Below are positions 51,256-60,353 of a stretch of DNA of 64,000 nucleotides, one piece after another. Every line of letters starts with the position of its first letter. Position 1 is the stretch's first letter. Below the pieces are notes generated by a model that saw nothing but the letters and a program-made list of their open reading frames with translations, did not search any database and was not told where the DNA came from. The stretch is from positions 124,001 through 188,000 of the forward strand of contig NZ_JBNPXQ010000002.1 in the NCBI RefSeq assembly GCF_050433225.1, in the 5' to 3' direction. The DNA is from Sphingomonas_D zeicaulis (lineage in GTDB: Bacteria > Pseudomonadota > Alphaproteobacteria > Sphingomonadales > Sphingomonadaceae). A program made the translations under genes and the position numbers.

Positions 51256-51319
51256 CACCTGCGCTTAGAGCGAATTGGCCCCGGAAGGAAACAGCGGCTT
51301 CCGTGAAATTACACGAAAG

Positions 51320-51355
51320 CGGCCCCGTTCCGGCCTTTCGCCGGGAACGGGGCCG
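51320..51355. terminator. GC hairpin after the autotransporter gene
   Basis: CGGCCCCGTTCC (51320-51331) pairs with GGAACGGGGCCG (51344-51355), 12 bp, lacking a T-tract. It lies between the autotransporter stop and pmbA, both read on the minus strand, so it most likely ends the autotransporter mRNA. Confidence 0.7.
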
Positions 51356-51419
51356 GATTGGGGTGGCGGCGCTTCCTCGTGTGGGGGGGTGGGGGTCGAC
51401 GAGAAAGCGCCGCCGTCCG

Positions 51420-54400
51420 CTAGAGCCTGATGCCGAGGCTCGCGCGGATGGAAATGGCAGCCTTGCCCTGCTGCTCCTCGGCGCCGAAGTCGCCGCCGAT
51501 GGTGAAGCCGGGGTTGCCGCCGATCAGGCGCACGCGGCCAAGCCAGCCGTCGGTGCGTTCATCGGGGGTAAGGGTGAAGGCGTCGCCGCCCGAAGCGAAG
51601 CGTGCGGTGGTCGTGCCCAGCGATCCGCCGACGATCTGGCGACGGCCGCCTTCGATCTCGGCGCGGAACCAGCCTTCATCCTCCTCGCTGCCGCCGAACT
51701 TCAGGCCGGCGGCGATTGTGCCGGAGATGGCGAGTTCATCGCTCTTGCGGTCGTCGACGATCAGGTCGAACGCCTTGCCGCCACCGGTTTCGGTATAGCC
51801 ATCCTCGCTCAGCCGATAATATTCGACGAGCGCGGCGGGCCGCAACGTGAAGCGGCCCGAGCCGACCTCATAGGATGCGCCGCCCGAAGCGGACCACAGG
51901 CTGCCGTTCCAGTCGGCTTCGGCGAGGCGCTCGATCGGCTTGCCGTCGGCCTGGCCGAGGAAGTTGCGTGAGCCGTCGAACTTGATGAAGGCATAGGATC
52001 CGCGGGCGTGCGCGCGCAGCCGGCCGGTCGAAAGGCGCCAGTAGACCGCGAGCTCATACTGGTTGGCATTGACCTCATTATCGACCTGGCCGTCGCTGTC
52101 CTTGCCGTGGAGATAGGCGAGCGAGAAGCCAAGATTGCCGGCATCGCCCAGCTTGGCGTCCGCCCCGGCGGAGGCGCCCCAGCCGGTGATGTCATAGGCC
52201 GCGGTGTCGCCCAGATTCTTGGAGGTGCCCCAGCCGACCTGCTGCAGCCAGAAACCCCACCCGCCCATGTCCGCATAAGGGGCGTTGGGATCCGCGAGGA
52301 AACGCGCGGTGGCGCGAGACCCCTGCGTGACCGATTCGAACAGCCCGCCGGCATGGTTGGGCAGCATCTGAGACAGCGTCTGCCGGAACTGGTCGCCATC
52401 GGTGATGCCCAGATAGGATGCGGCGATGTCGTCATCGTCGGAGAGTGCGGCATAGACCGCGTTGTAGGCGCTCGCCTGCGACCGGTTGAGGCCGAGTTCG
52501 GTCGCGTTCTTGCGGCTGACGTCGAGCGCCACTTCACCGGCGGTGTTGGTGGTGGCGAGGCTGCCCTTGAACAGGAAGGGGAGGGAGTTCTCGGTGGTCG
52601 AGAGATTGCCCAGCCCCTGGACCGTGCCGGCGCGCAGGAAGACGTGGCGGCCCTCGGCGTCGGCGATGTCGTCGAAGCGGACGGCCAGCTTGGATCCCGT
52701 CCCGAAGTTCGCGGTGCCGGCAACCTGATAGACCGTCTTCACGCCGTTTTCGCCGATATCGACGCCGATCGTGCCGCCGCCGGTGACGGTGAGCGCGGCG
52801 AGCGCGACATTGCCGCTGTTGGACAGCGCCAACGTGGCGCCGTTGATCGCCACCGACAGCCCCTGGCCGCCGATGAGCGTGCCGGCGAAGCGCGATGTGC
52901 CGTTCAGCGTCAGCGTATCCGTGCCGCCGCCGAAGTCAGCGCTGCCGACGAACAGGCTGGTGCCCGAAAGCGTCAATGTGTCGTTGCCGCTGCCGAACAC
53001 GGCCGAGCCGGCATAGGCGGCATCACCGCTGAGCTGCATCAGGTTGGCGCCCGCGCCGAAGCGGACATTGCCGACGACGGTGCCGTCCGCAACGTCGAGC
53101 AGGTCGTTGCCCGAACCGAACAGGATGTCGCCGACGATTCCGCCCGCTGCGCTGTTCGCCGCCGCCACGGTCTGGCGGACGATCGCGCCGCGATCATTCT
53201 TGCTGAGGTCGATCGCGATCGCATGGCCGCCGGGCAGCGACGGGCCGGTGGCGGAGATCAGGCCGCTGTTCTCGACGAGGTCGACCTCGCCCGAGCGGTC
53301 GATGATCGCACCCGCATAACCCGTGCCGCTCTGCGTCGCGCGGATCTGGCCGCTGTTGCGGATGGTGAAGACATGTGCGCCCGCATCGATCACGATCGCG
53401 CCCGAGAAGGATTGGGCTGAGCCGCCGCCGGTGGCGACGACCGATCCGGTGACATTGACCACTGGCACGGTCGCGCCCGCCGCGATGCGGATCGCGTTCG
53501 CTTCCGCGCCCACCGCATTGGCGTTGACCGCTCCATTCACGGTCATGCCGCCGGCGATGTTCACCTGGCCGCCCTTGCCGCCGATCATCATGCCGGTGCC
53601 GCTGACGCCGCCATAGGCGCCGTTGCCGGTGATCGTGCCGTTTACGATCAGGCCGTGGCCGCCCTTGCCCGCGATCGCGCCGATGCTGATGTCGCGATCG
53701 GTGGCACCGATCGTCACCGCCGGCGCATAGCCGACCGAGATGATGTTGGCCGAACCCTCGGACGCGTCAGGAACGCCATCCTTGTCCTCGTCGGCATCAT
53801 TGGGATTGGTGTCCTTCGGCGCCGCGTCGAACAGGATGCCGCCGCCGACATTGCCGGCGATGCGCACCGCGCCGCCGCCCTGCAACAGATCGTCCGCATC
53901 CAGCTTGCTCGGATCGGCCGGCGGGGTGGGGAAGCGATAGCCGGTCGCGGTGATCGCGCCCTGGAAGCTCAGCGCGCCGCCGATGTCGCCCGCCAGATCG
54001 ACACCGACCGCGTTGGCGCCCTGCGCGGTGATCGTGCCGGTAAAGCGAACGTCACCGCTCACCTCGCCGGCGCGGACGCCGGCGCTGTCATTGCCGACGA
54101 CGGAGATGGTGCCGCTGTTGGTGAGATTGCCCGTCAGCCTGCCGCCCAGCGCGATGCCGGCCGACTGGTTGCCCTTGATCGTGATCTCACCGGCATTGAC
54201 GATGTTGCCGGTGTACGCACCAGAGGTCCCGATGCCGGCGCGGTTGCTGCCCTGCGCGAACGGACCATCGGCGTCGCCATCGCTATCGCTGTCGGGCGCG
54301 CTGTAGGTTTCGTCGATGATGATCCTGCCGCCCGTGGCATTGGTGATGCCGCCCGAGGCGCCGTTGGCGGCGCCGATGCCGGTGGCATCATTTGCGCCCG

Positions 54401-54644
54401 TGATCTGGATGGTGCCCTCGTTGGTCACCGCATGCGTCGAATCCGCGGTGACGGCGGTCCCGCCGGTCGGCTTCACCGAACCCTGGTTGCTGATGCGGAT
54501 GCTGTCCGCCGCGCCGTTGTTGGCAGTCGAGGTGGAAATGGGCGTGGTGCGGGCGGTGCCGACGACGGTCTCGGCCTGGACCGCGGCGGGCACGACGGCC
54601 AGCGCCAACGGCGTCAGGCAGGTGCAGGCAAGCAGGTTGCGCAT
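51420..54644 (-). CDS. Autotransporter (type V secretion) protein
   Basis: Seen: 1074 aa from ATG 54644, with AGGAA upstream; earlier ATG 54698 gives no signal. Signal peptide ending VPAAVQAE about residue 25. Passenger rich in Gly/Thr/Asp beta-helix turns, with two Asp-rich calcium-loop-like stretches (DSDSDGDADG and DADEDKDGVPDASEG). Four tandem 20-21-residue units begin FGSGND. The C-terminal about 280 residues form an autotransporter barrel with GGWGFWLQQVGWGTSKN, AYLHGKD and end ISIRASLGIRL. Known: passenger crosses through its own barrel and acts at the cell surface. Adhesion is inferred; no protease or lipase site was seen. Confidence 0.92.
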   Translation of the reverse strand: MRNLLACTCLTPLALAVVPAAVQAETVVGTARTTPISTSTANNGAADSIRISNQGSVKPTGGTAVTADSTHAVTNEGTIQITGANDATGIGAANGASGGITNATGGRIIIDETYSAPDSDSDGDADGPFAQGSNRAGIGTSGAYTGNIVNAGEITIKGNQSAGIALGGRLTGNLTNSGTISVVGNDSAGVRAGEVSGDVRFTGTITAQGANAVGVDLAGDIGGALSFQGAITATGYRFPTPPADPSKLDADDLLQGGGAVRIAGNVGGGILFDAAPKDTNPNDADEDKDGVPDASEGSANIISVGYAPAVTIGATDRDISIGAIAGKGGHGLIVNGTITGNGAYGGVSGTGMMIGGKGGQVNIAGGMTVNGAVNANAVGAEANAIRIAAGATVPVVNVTGSVVATGGGSAQSFSGAIVIDAGAHVFTIRNSGQIRATQSGTGYAGAIIDRSGEVDLVENSGLISATGPSLPGGHAIAIDLSKNDRGAIVRQTVAAANSAAGGIVGDILFGSGNDLLDVADGTVVGNVRFGAGANLMQLSGDAAYAGSAVFGSGNDTLTLSGTSLFVGSADFGGGTDTLTLNGTSRFAGTLIGGQGLSVAINGATLALSNSGNVALAALTVTGGGTIGVDIGENGVKTVYQVAGTANFGTGSKLAVRFDDIADAEGRHVFLRAGTVQGLGNLSTTENSLPFLFKGSLATTNTAGEVALDVSRKNATELGLNRSQASAYNAVYAALSDDDDIAASYLGITDGDQFRQTLSQMLPNHAGGLFESVTQGSRATARFLADPNAPYADMGGWGFWLQQVGWGTSKNLGDTAAYDITGWGASAGADAKLGDAGNLGFSLAYLHGKDSDGQVDNEVNANQYELAVYWRLSTGRLRAHARGSYAFIKFDGSRNFLGQADGKPIERLAEADWNGSLWSASGGASYEVGSGRFTLRPAALVEYYRLSEDGYTETGGGKAFDLIVDDRKSDELAISGTIAAGLKFGGSEEDEGWFRAEIEGGRRQIVGGSLGTTTARFASGGDAFTLTPDERTDGWLGRVRLIGGNPGFTIGGDFGAEEQQGKAAISIRASLGIRL

Positions 54645-54771
54645 GAAGATTCCTGAAATGTCGATCCGGTTGGGGGAGCGTCGCCGGCCGTGCGTCACCC
54701 TCCTCGTGAGCGGTTGACGACACCCCTCGCCGTGATCCGCACATCGCTCGTCGAAATCCTTTCCGGCCTGC

Positions 54772-54800
54772 TTGTCGTTTTAACCTGCTGGGCGTATATA
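54772..54800 (+). promoter_or_regulatory. Predicted hppD promoter
   Basis: TTGTCG (54772-54777), a 17-bp spacer and TATATA (54795-54800). The expected start point near 54808 leaves about 24 nt before ATG 54832, which has GGAGCAGGA upstream. This argues against the ATG at 54808 as start. Confidence 0.5.
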
Positions 54801-54831
54801 GTTTCACATGAAACCAATGGAGCAGGATGCC

Positions 54832-55896
54832 ATGTCGGACGTGCGCGACAACCCGATGGGGCTCGACGGATTCGAGTTCGTCGAGTTCACCGGTCCCGAT
54901 CCCCAAGCGCTCGCCCGATTGTTCGAAACGATGGGGTTCACCCATGTCGGCACCCACCGTTCCAAAGCGGTGCGCCGCTATGCGCAGGGCGACATCAACT
55001 TCATCCTCAACATGGAGCCGCTTGGCCAGGTCGCGGATTTCCGCGAGGCGCATGGCCCTTCGGCCAATGCGATGGCGTTCCGCGTGCGCGATGCCGCGCA
55101 GGCGCTGAAGATCGCGGTGGAGCGCGGCGCGGTGCCGGTCGAGGGGCGGGTCGGCCCCGCCGAACTCAACATCCCGGCGATAGAGGGGATCGGCGGCGCC
55201 AATCTCTATCTGGTCGACCGGCGAGGAGCGGCGACGATCTACGACATCGATTTCGAGCCGGTGCCCGGTGCCACGCCCAACGACAACAGCGTCGGCCTGC
55301 ACGCGCTCGACCATCTGACCCACAATCTGCGCCGCGGCCGGATGGACTATTGGGCCAATTATTATGAGCGGATCTTCAACTTCCGCGAGATTCGCCACTT
55401 CGACATCGAGGGCAAGTCGACCGGCCTGTTCTCCCGCGCGATGACAGCGCCCGACGACAAGATCCGCATTCCGCTCAACGAGAGCCAGGACGAGCACAGC
55501 CAGATCGAGGAATTCATCAAGGATTATCGCGGCGAGGGCATCCAGCATCTGGCGCTGACCACCGACGATATCTTCGCGACCGTCGATGCGCTCAAGGCAA
55601 ACGGCGTCCGCTTCCAGGACACGCCGGACACCTATTATGAGGCGATCGACAAGCGCGTGCCCGGCCATGGCCACTCGATCGGCGAAATGCGCGCGCGCAA
55701 GATTCTGATCGACGGTTCTCCCGAGACCGGCGAGGGCCTGCTGCTGCAGATCTTCACCGAGAATATGGTCGGCCCGATCTTCTTCGAGATCATCCAGCGT
55801 AAGGGCAATCAGGGCTTCGGCGAAGGCAATTTCAAGGCCCTGTTCGAGAGCATCGAACTGGACCAGATCCGCCGCGGCGTGATTCCGGCGGAATAA
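54832..55896 (+). CDS. hppD: 4-Hydroxyphenylpyruvate dioxygenase
   Basis: Seen: 354 aa from ATG 54832 (ATG 54808 adds eight residues but would sit on the predicted start point). Two VOC-type halves. Iron ligands: His in LHALDHLTHNL, His in GEGIQHLALTTDD and the closing Glu in GPIFFEIIQRKGNQGFGEGN. Known: converts 4-hydroxyphenylpyruvate to homogentisate with non-heme Fe(II) and O2, the entry to tyrosine breakdown. hmgA and fahA follow on the same strand. Confidence 0.96.
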   Translation: MSDVRDNPMGLDGFEFVEFTGPDPQALARLFETMGFTHVGTHRSKAVRRYAQGDINFILNMEPLGQVADFREAHGPSANAMAFRVRDAAQALKIAVERGAVPVEGRVGPAELNIPAIEGIGGANLYLVDRRGAATIYDIDFEPVPGATPNDNSVGLHALDHLTHNLRRGRMDYWANYYERIFNFREIRHFDIEGKSTGLFSRAMTAPDDKIRIPLNESQDEHSQIEEFIKDYRGEGIQHLALTTDDIFATVDALKANGVRFQDTPDTYYEAIDKRVPGHGHSIGEMRARKILIDGSPETGEGLLLQIFTENMVGPIFFEIIQRKGNQGFGEGNFKALFESIELDQIRRGVIPAE

Positions 55897-55900
55897 ACTA

Positions 55901-56040
55901 AGCTCCTCCTCTTCAGAACAGGGGTTGGGGGGAGGCGAGCGAAGCGAGCTTACGGCAACGCCGGAAACAGCGCCAACGGGGGCATTGAGCCCCCGCCGCC
56001 GCTTCCCCACCCCTTTCCCCCCCCCTGAAGGGGAGGGGCT
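55901..56040. repeat. Imperfect inverted element in the hppD-hmgA gap
   Basis: Left arm around AGCTCCTCCTCTTCAG and GGGGTTGGGG (55901-55934), right arm CCCCACCCC then CCCCTGAAGGGGAGGGGC (56005-56040), with a GCGAGCGAAGCGAGC spacer motif. G-rich on the left and C-rich on the right, so it can fold into a long hairpin. It looks like a dispersed intergenic repeat of sphingomonads; the copy number cannot be tested here. Confidence 0.55.
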
Positions 56041-56061
56041 CTCGCAGCGGAACAGCAATCC

Positions 56062-57345
56062 ATGAGCTACATCCCGGGTTTCGCCAACCACATCGTCACC
56101 GAGGCCATCCCCGGCGCGCTGCCGGTGGGGCGCAACTCGCCCCAGCGGCCGGCCTTCGGCCTCTATGCCGAGCAATTCTCCGGCACCGCCTTCACCGCAC
56201 CCCGCCACGAGAATCGCCGGAGCTGGCTCTACCGCATCCGCCCCTCCGCCGCGCACGGCCCCTACCGGCGTTATGAGGGCGCGCCGCTGTTCGCGCCGGG
56301 CACGGTCGACGAGCCGCTGCCGCCCAACCGGCTGCGCTGGGATCCGCTGGCGATGCCGACCGAGCCGACCGACCTGATCGACGGCATGGCGACGATGCTG
56401 GCCAATCGCGATCCGGCCGATCTGGAAGGCGTCGCGGTCCACATCTACCGCGCCAATGCCGATATGGCGCGGCGCTGCTTCGTCGATGCCGACGGCGAAT
56501 TGCTGTTCATCCCGCAGCAGGGCCGTCTGACCTTGCTGACCGAATTCGGCCGCATCGACGTCGCACCTGGTCAGGTCGCGCTGGTACCACGCGGCGTGCG
56601 CTTCCGCGCATTGCTGCCAGATGGCGCAGCGCGGGGCTATGTCGCCGAGAATCACGGCAGCCTGTTCCGCCTGCCCGATCTCGGACCGATCGGCGCCAAC
56701 GGCCTCGCCAATCCCCGCGATTTTGAAACGCCGGTCGCCTGGTTCGAGGATGAGGAGGGCGACTGGGAACTCGTCCAGAAATATCTCGGATCGTTGTGGA
56801 CGGTCGCGCTTGATCATAGCCCGCTCGACGTCGTCGCGTGGCACGGCAATCTCGCGCCGTGGCGCTATGATCTCGCGCGGTTCAATACGATCGGCACGAT
56901 CAGCTTCGATCATCCCGATCCGTCGATCTTCACCATGCTGACCAGCCCCTCGGACGTGCCGGGCCGCGCCAATGCCGATTTCGTGCTGTTCCCGCCGCGC
57001 TGGATGGTGGCGGAAGACACGTTCCGTCCCCCCTGGTTCCACCGCAACGTGATGAGCGAGGCGATGGGGCTGATCCACGGTGCCTATGATGCCAAGGCGG
57101 AGGGCTTCGCGCCCGGCGGCCTCAGCCTGCACAATCTGATGGCAGGCCACGGGCCGGATGTGGCGAGCTGGGAAGCCGCCAGCACTGCCGACCTGGCGCC
57201 GCACCGGATCGATGGCACGATGGCGTTCATGATCGAAACTTGCTGGCCCTATCGCCCGACACGCTTCACGCTCGACTGCGCGGAGCGGCAGGCCGATTAT
57301 GATGCGGCATGGGGCGGGTTTCCCAAGGCGCGCCTTCCCCGCTAG
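56062..57345 (+). CDS. hmgA: Homogentisate 1,2-dioxygenase
   Basis: Seen: 427 aa. Starts YIPGFANHIVTEAIPGALPV and RNSPQRPAFGLYAEQFSGTA. Iron-site region PPRWMVAEDTFRPPWFHRNV with His and Glu, MGLIHGAYDAKAEGFAPGG, and SLHNLMAGHGPDV with His. Known: opens the homogentisate ring to maleylacetoacetate. Between hppD and fahA; maleylacetoacetate isomerase is not in the cluster. Confidence 0.96.
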   Translation: MSYIPGFANHIVTEAIPGALPVGRNSPQRPAFGLYAEQFSGTAFTAPRHENRRSWLYRIRPSAAHGPYRRYEGAPLFAPGTVDEPLPPNRLRWDPLAMPTEPTDLIDGMATMLANRDPADLEGVAVHIYRANADMARRCFVDADGELLFIPQQGRLTLLTEFGRIDVAPGQVALVPRGVRFRALLPDGAARGYVAENHGSLFRLPDLGPIGANGLANPRDFETPVAWFEDEEGDWELVQKYLGSLWTVALDHSPLDVVAWHGNLAPWRYDLARFNTIGTISFDHPDPSIFTMLTSPSDVPGRANADFVLFPPRWMVAEDTFRPPWFHRNVMSEAMGLIHGAYDAKAEGFAPGGLSLHNLMAGHGPDVASWEAASTADLAPHRIDGTMAFMIETCWPYRPTRFTLDCAERQADYDAAWGGFPKARLPR

Positions 57346-57381
57346 GCTCGCGTCCCAGAACAAGCACGAGGAGAGAACGGC

Positions 57382-58389
57382 ATGAAGCTCGCAAGCCTGA
57401 AGGGCGGTCGCGATGGACGGCTGGTGGTGGTGTCGGACGATCTCGCCTGGTGCGCGGACGCGGGCCATATTGCGCCGACATTGCAGGCCGCGCTCGACGA
57501 TTGGGAGCATGCCGAATCGTTGCTGGCGAATCTCGCGACCGATCTTCAGCACGAAGTTATCCCGATGATGCGCTTCCATGAGCGCAACGCGACCTCGCCG
57601 CTGCCGCGCGCCTATCAGTGGGCGGATGGCTCCGCCTATGTGAACCATGTCGCGCTGGTGCGGCAGGCGCGGGGCGCGGAAATGCCCGAAAGCTTCTGGT
57701 CGGATCCGCTGATGTACCAGGGCGGCTCGGACGGATTCCTTGCTCCCCGTGACCCGATTCCGCTCGCCGACGAGGCATGGGGCTGTGACCTCGAGGCCGA
57801 GGTGGTGGTGGTGACGGGGGATGTGCCGCAAGGCGCCAGCCGGGAGGAAGCACTGGCGGCGATCCGGCTGGTCGGTCTCGCCAATGATGTGTCGCTGCGC
57901 AACCTGATCCCGGCCGAACTCGCCAAGGGGTTCGGCTTCGTCCAGTCCAAGCCCGCCTCCGCCTTTTCGCCGGTGTTCGTCACCCCCGACTCGCTGGGTG
58001 ATCGCTGGGCGGACGGCAAGCTGCTCGGGCCCTTGATGGTCGACCTCAACGGCACCCCCTTCGGCCGCGCCGACGCGGGCATCGACATGACCTTCGATTT
58101 CGGCACGTTGATCGCGCATCTCGCCAAGACGCGCGCGATCGTCGCCGGTTCGATCATCGGATCGGGCACGGTTTCGAACCGCGGCGCCGATGGCGGCCCG
58201 GGCAAGCCGATCGCGGCGGGCGGTGTTGGCTATAGTTGCATCGCCGAGGTGCGGACGGTGGAGACGATCGAAGCGGGCATGCCGACCACCGCCTTCCTCA
58301 AGCATGGCGATACGGTGCGGATCTGGATGGAGGATGAGCGTCACCACCCGATCTTCGGGACGATCGAGCAGGTGGTCGAAGCGGCCTAG
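57382..58389 (+). CDS. fahA: Fumarylacetoacetate hydrolase family protein
   Basis: Seen: 335 aa, GAGGAGAGAACGGC before the ATG. N-terminal MKLASLKGGRDGRLVVVSDD, then a FAH domain: PLMYQGGSDGFLAPRD, DLEAEVVVVTGDVPQG (metal Glu), VGLANDVSLRNLIP, QSKPASAFSPVFVTPD, and IIGSGTVSNRG. Known: cleaves fumarylacetoacetate to fumarate and acetoacetate. The position after hmgA fixes the pathway role despite the broad superfamily. Confidence 0.93.
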   Translation: MKLASLKGGRDGRLVVVSDDLAWCADAGHIAPTLQAALDDWEHAESLLANLATDLQHEVIPMMRFHERNATSPLPRAYQWADGSAYVNHVALVRQARGAEMPESFWSDPLMYQGGSDGFLAPRDPIPLADEAWGCDLEAEVVVVTGDVPQGASREEALAAIRLVGLANDVSLRNLIPAELAKGFGFVQSKPASAFSPVFVTPDSLGDRWADGKLLGPLMVDLNGTPFGRADAGIDMTFDFGTLIAHLAKTRAIVAGSIIGSGTVSNRGADGGPGKPIAAGGVGYSCIAEVRTVETIEAGMPTTAFLKHGDTVRIWMEDERHHPIFGTIEQVVEAA

Positions 58390-58486
58390 CAGAATGGTGC
58401 AGCGGGATTAGAGAGCAAGGATCGGAGCGCGTCGCGGCTTGGCGCCTGTCACATCGGGGCAGGCGATCAAGCAAGGATATCGAACG

Positions 58487-59569
58487 ATGACGGACATCCA
58501 ACACAGCGACACCGCAGCCGATCCCCGCTGGGCGCGCATCGTCGCGCGAGACAAGGCTGCGGACGGCCAGTTCTGGTATTCGGTGGTGACCACCGGCGTC
58601 TATTGCCGCCCGTCCTGCCCGTCGCGCGGCGCGCGGCCCGAAAATGTGCTGATCCATGACAGTCTGGCGGCGGCGCGCGCCAGCGGGGCGCGGCCGTGCA
58701 AGCGCTGTAACCCCGAAGGCAGTTCCTTCGATGCCGAGATCGCGGCGATCGTCGAGCGCGCCTGCCGCACGATCGAGGCGGCGGACCGTGCGCCGACGCT
58801 GCAGGAACTGGCCGACGCGGCCGAACTCAGCACGGGCTATTTCCATCGACTGTTCCGTTCGGTCACCGGGCTGACCCCCAAGGCCTATGCCGCGGCGCAC
58901 CGCGCCCGCCGCATGCGGGACGGGCTGAAGACCGCCGACAGCGTCACCGCGGCGATCTACGATGCCGGGTTCGGCTCCAACGGCCGCTTCTATTCCGAAA
59001 GCAATGCGATGCTGGGGATGACCCCAGGCCGCTACCGAGATGGCGGCGCGGGCGAGACCTTGCACTTCGCGGTGGGGGAAAGTGCGCTCGGCGCGATCCT
59101 CGTCGCTTCAAGCGCGCGAGGCGTCGCCGCGATCCTGCTGGGTGACGATCCCGATGCGCTGGTCCGCGACCTGCAGGATGCCTTCCCGCGCGCACGACTG
59201 GTTGGCGCGGATCCGGATTATGAGCGCACCGTTGCCCAAGTGGTCGGTTTTGTGGAGACGCCCGACATCGGCCTCGATTTGCCGCTCGACGTGCGGGGTA
59301 CCGCGTTCCAACAGCGTGTGTGGAAGGCGTTGCGCGATGTGCCGGCGGGGCAGACCCTGTCCTACACCGAGGTCGCCCGACGGATCGGCGCGCCACGCGC
59401 GACCCGCGCCGTCGCCGGTGCCTGCGCGGCCAACCGGCTTGCCGTCGCCATTCCGTGCCACCGCGTCGTGCGCGAGGATGGTTCACTCTCAGGCTATCGC
59501 TGGGGTATCGATCGCAAGCGGCTGCTGCTGGAGCGCGAAGGTGCCCGCCCCGCGGCAGTCGCGGCCTGA
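58487..59569 (+). CDS. ada: Bifunctional Ada regulator/O6-methylguanine methyltransferase
   Basis: Seen: 360 aa from ATG 58487 with AAGGA upstream. Three domains: N-Ada zinc/methyl-phosphotriester site GVYCRPSCPSRGARPENV and ARPCKRCNPEG (four Cys); AraC HTH with LADAAELSTGYFHRLFRSVT; C-terminal methyltransferase with GAPRATRAVAGACAANRLAV and IPCHRVVREDGSLSGYRWG. Known: methylation of the N-terminal Cys turns Ada into an activator of the adaptive response. A complete E. coli-type layout. It is followed by a 2OG-Fe oxygenase after 14 bp. Confidence 0.95.
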   Translation: MTDIQHSDTAADPRWARIVARDKAADGQFWYSVVTTGVYCRPSCPSRGARPENVLIHDSLAAARASGARPCKRCNPEGSSFDAEIAAIVERACRTIEAADRAPTLQELADAAELSTGYFHRLFRSVTGLTPKAYAAAHRARRMRDGLKTADSVTAAIYDAGFGSNGRFYSESNAMLGMTPGRYRDGGAGETLHFAVGESALGAILVASSARGVAAILLGDDPDALVRDLQDAFPRARLVGADPDYERTVAQVVGFVETPDIGLDLPLDVRGTAFQQRVWKALRDVPAGQTLSYTEVARRIGAPRATRAVAGACAANRLAVAIPCHRVVREDGSLSGYRWGIDRKRLLLEREGARPAAVAA

Positions 59570-59583
59570 GACGCGGGGATCCG

Positions 59584-60297
59584 ATGATGATCAACGCGGA
59601 TTCGCGCGTCGCGGGCTATGATTGGGACGCGATCGGCCAAGCGCTGGATGCGGAAGGATGGGCGATGCTTCCCCGACTGTTCGATGCGGACGAGGCGGAT
59701 GCCGTCGCCGCGCTCTATGATCGGCCGGATGGGTTTCGCAGCCATGTCATGATGGCGCGGCACGGCTTCGGCAAAGGCGAATATCGCTATTTCGCCTATC
59801 CGTTGCCCGATCCGGTCGCGGCGTTGCGCGCCGGTCTCTACCCCCGGCTCGCGCCGATCGCCAACGGGTGGCACGCGCGGATGGGCCTGGAAACGCGCTT
59901 CCCGGCCGATCATGCCGGGTTTCTCACCGAGTGCCACGCCGCCGGGCAGCGCCGGCCGACACCGCTGCTGCTGCGCTACGGGCCCGGCGACCATAATTGC
60001 CTGCATCAGGACCTCTATGGCGAGGCGGTGTTCCCGTTGCAGGTCGCGGTCCTGCTCTCGGCTCCGCGGGCCGAGTTCACCGGCGGTGACTTCGTTCTCA
60101 CCGAACAGCGCCCGCGCATGCAGTCCCGCGTCGAGGTGGTGCCGCTGGAAAAAGGTGATGCGGTGATCTTCGCGGTCAACGCCCGGCCGCGCCGCGGCAA
60201 TCGCGGCGACTATCGCGTGGCACTGCGCCATGGCGTCGGCACCGTGCGCTCGGGCCGCCGCTACACATTGGGGATCATCTTTCACGACGCGGCCTGA
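59584..60297 (+). CDS. 2-Oxoglutarate/Fe(II)-dependent oxygenase linked to ada
   Basis: Seen: 237 aa, tandem ATG 59584/59587. Beta-helix core with metal motif H-x-D in DHNCLHQDLYGEAVFPLQVA and distal His/Arg in VALRHGVGTVRSGRRYTLGI. It contains TPLLLRYGPGDH and FTGGDFVLTEQRPRMQSRVE. Known: 2OG dioxygenases of the AlkB/PHYH type; AlkB repairs alkylated bases. This one has the order and R residues of a DNA-lesion oxygenase and is cotranscribed with ada, but it is not canonical AlkB, so alkylation repair is an inference. Confidence 0.82.
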   Translation: MMINADSRVAGYDWDAIGQALDAEGWAMLPRLFDADEADAVAALYDRPDGFRSHVMMARHGFGKGEYRYFAYPLPDPVAALRAGLYPRLAPIANGWHARMGLETRFPADHAGFLTECHAAGQRRPTPLLLRYGPGDHNCLHQDLYGEAVFPLQVAVLLSAPRAEFTGGDFVLTEQRPRMQSRVEVVPLEKGDAVIFAVNARPRRGNRGDYRVALRHGVGTVRSGRRYTLGIIFHDAA

Positions 60298-60353
60298 TCC
60301 GGCGTGCTATCGGCGCCGGCGACGGGGCGGGCAGCGTGCAAGGAGATTGCGCA

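Noticed and set aside
54388..58347. 1319-codon minus-strand open frame opposite hppD, hmgA and fahA
   Set aside because: Arg/His/Asp-rich composition without any domain, lying exactly antisense to three well-recognised enzymes; typical of GC-rich coding DNA.
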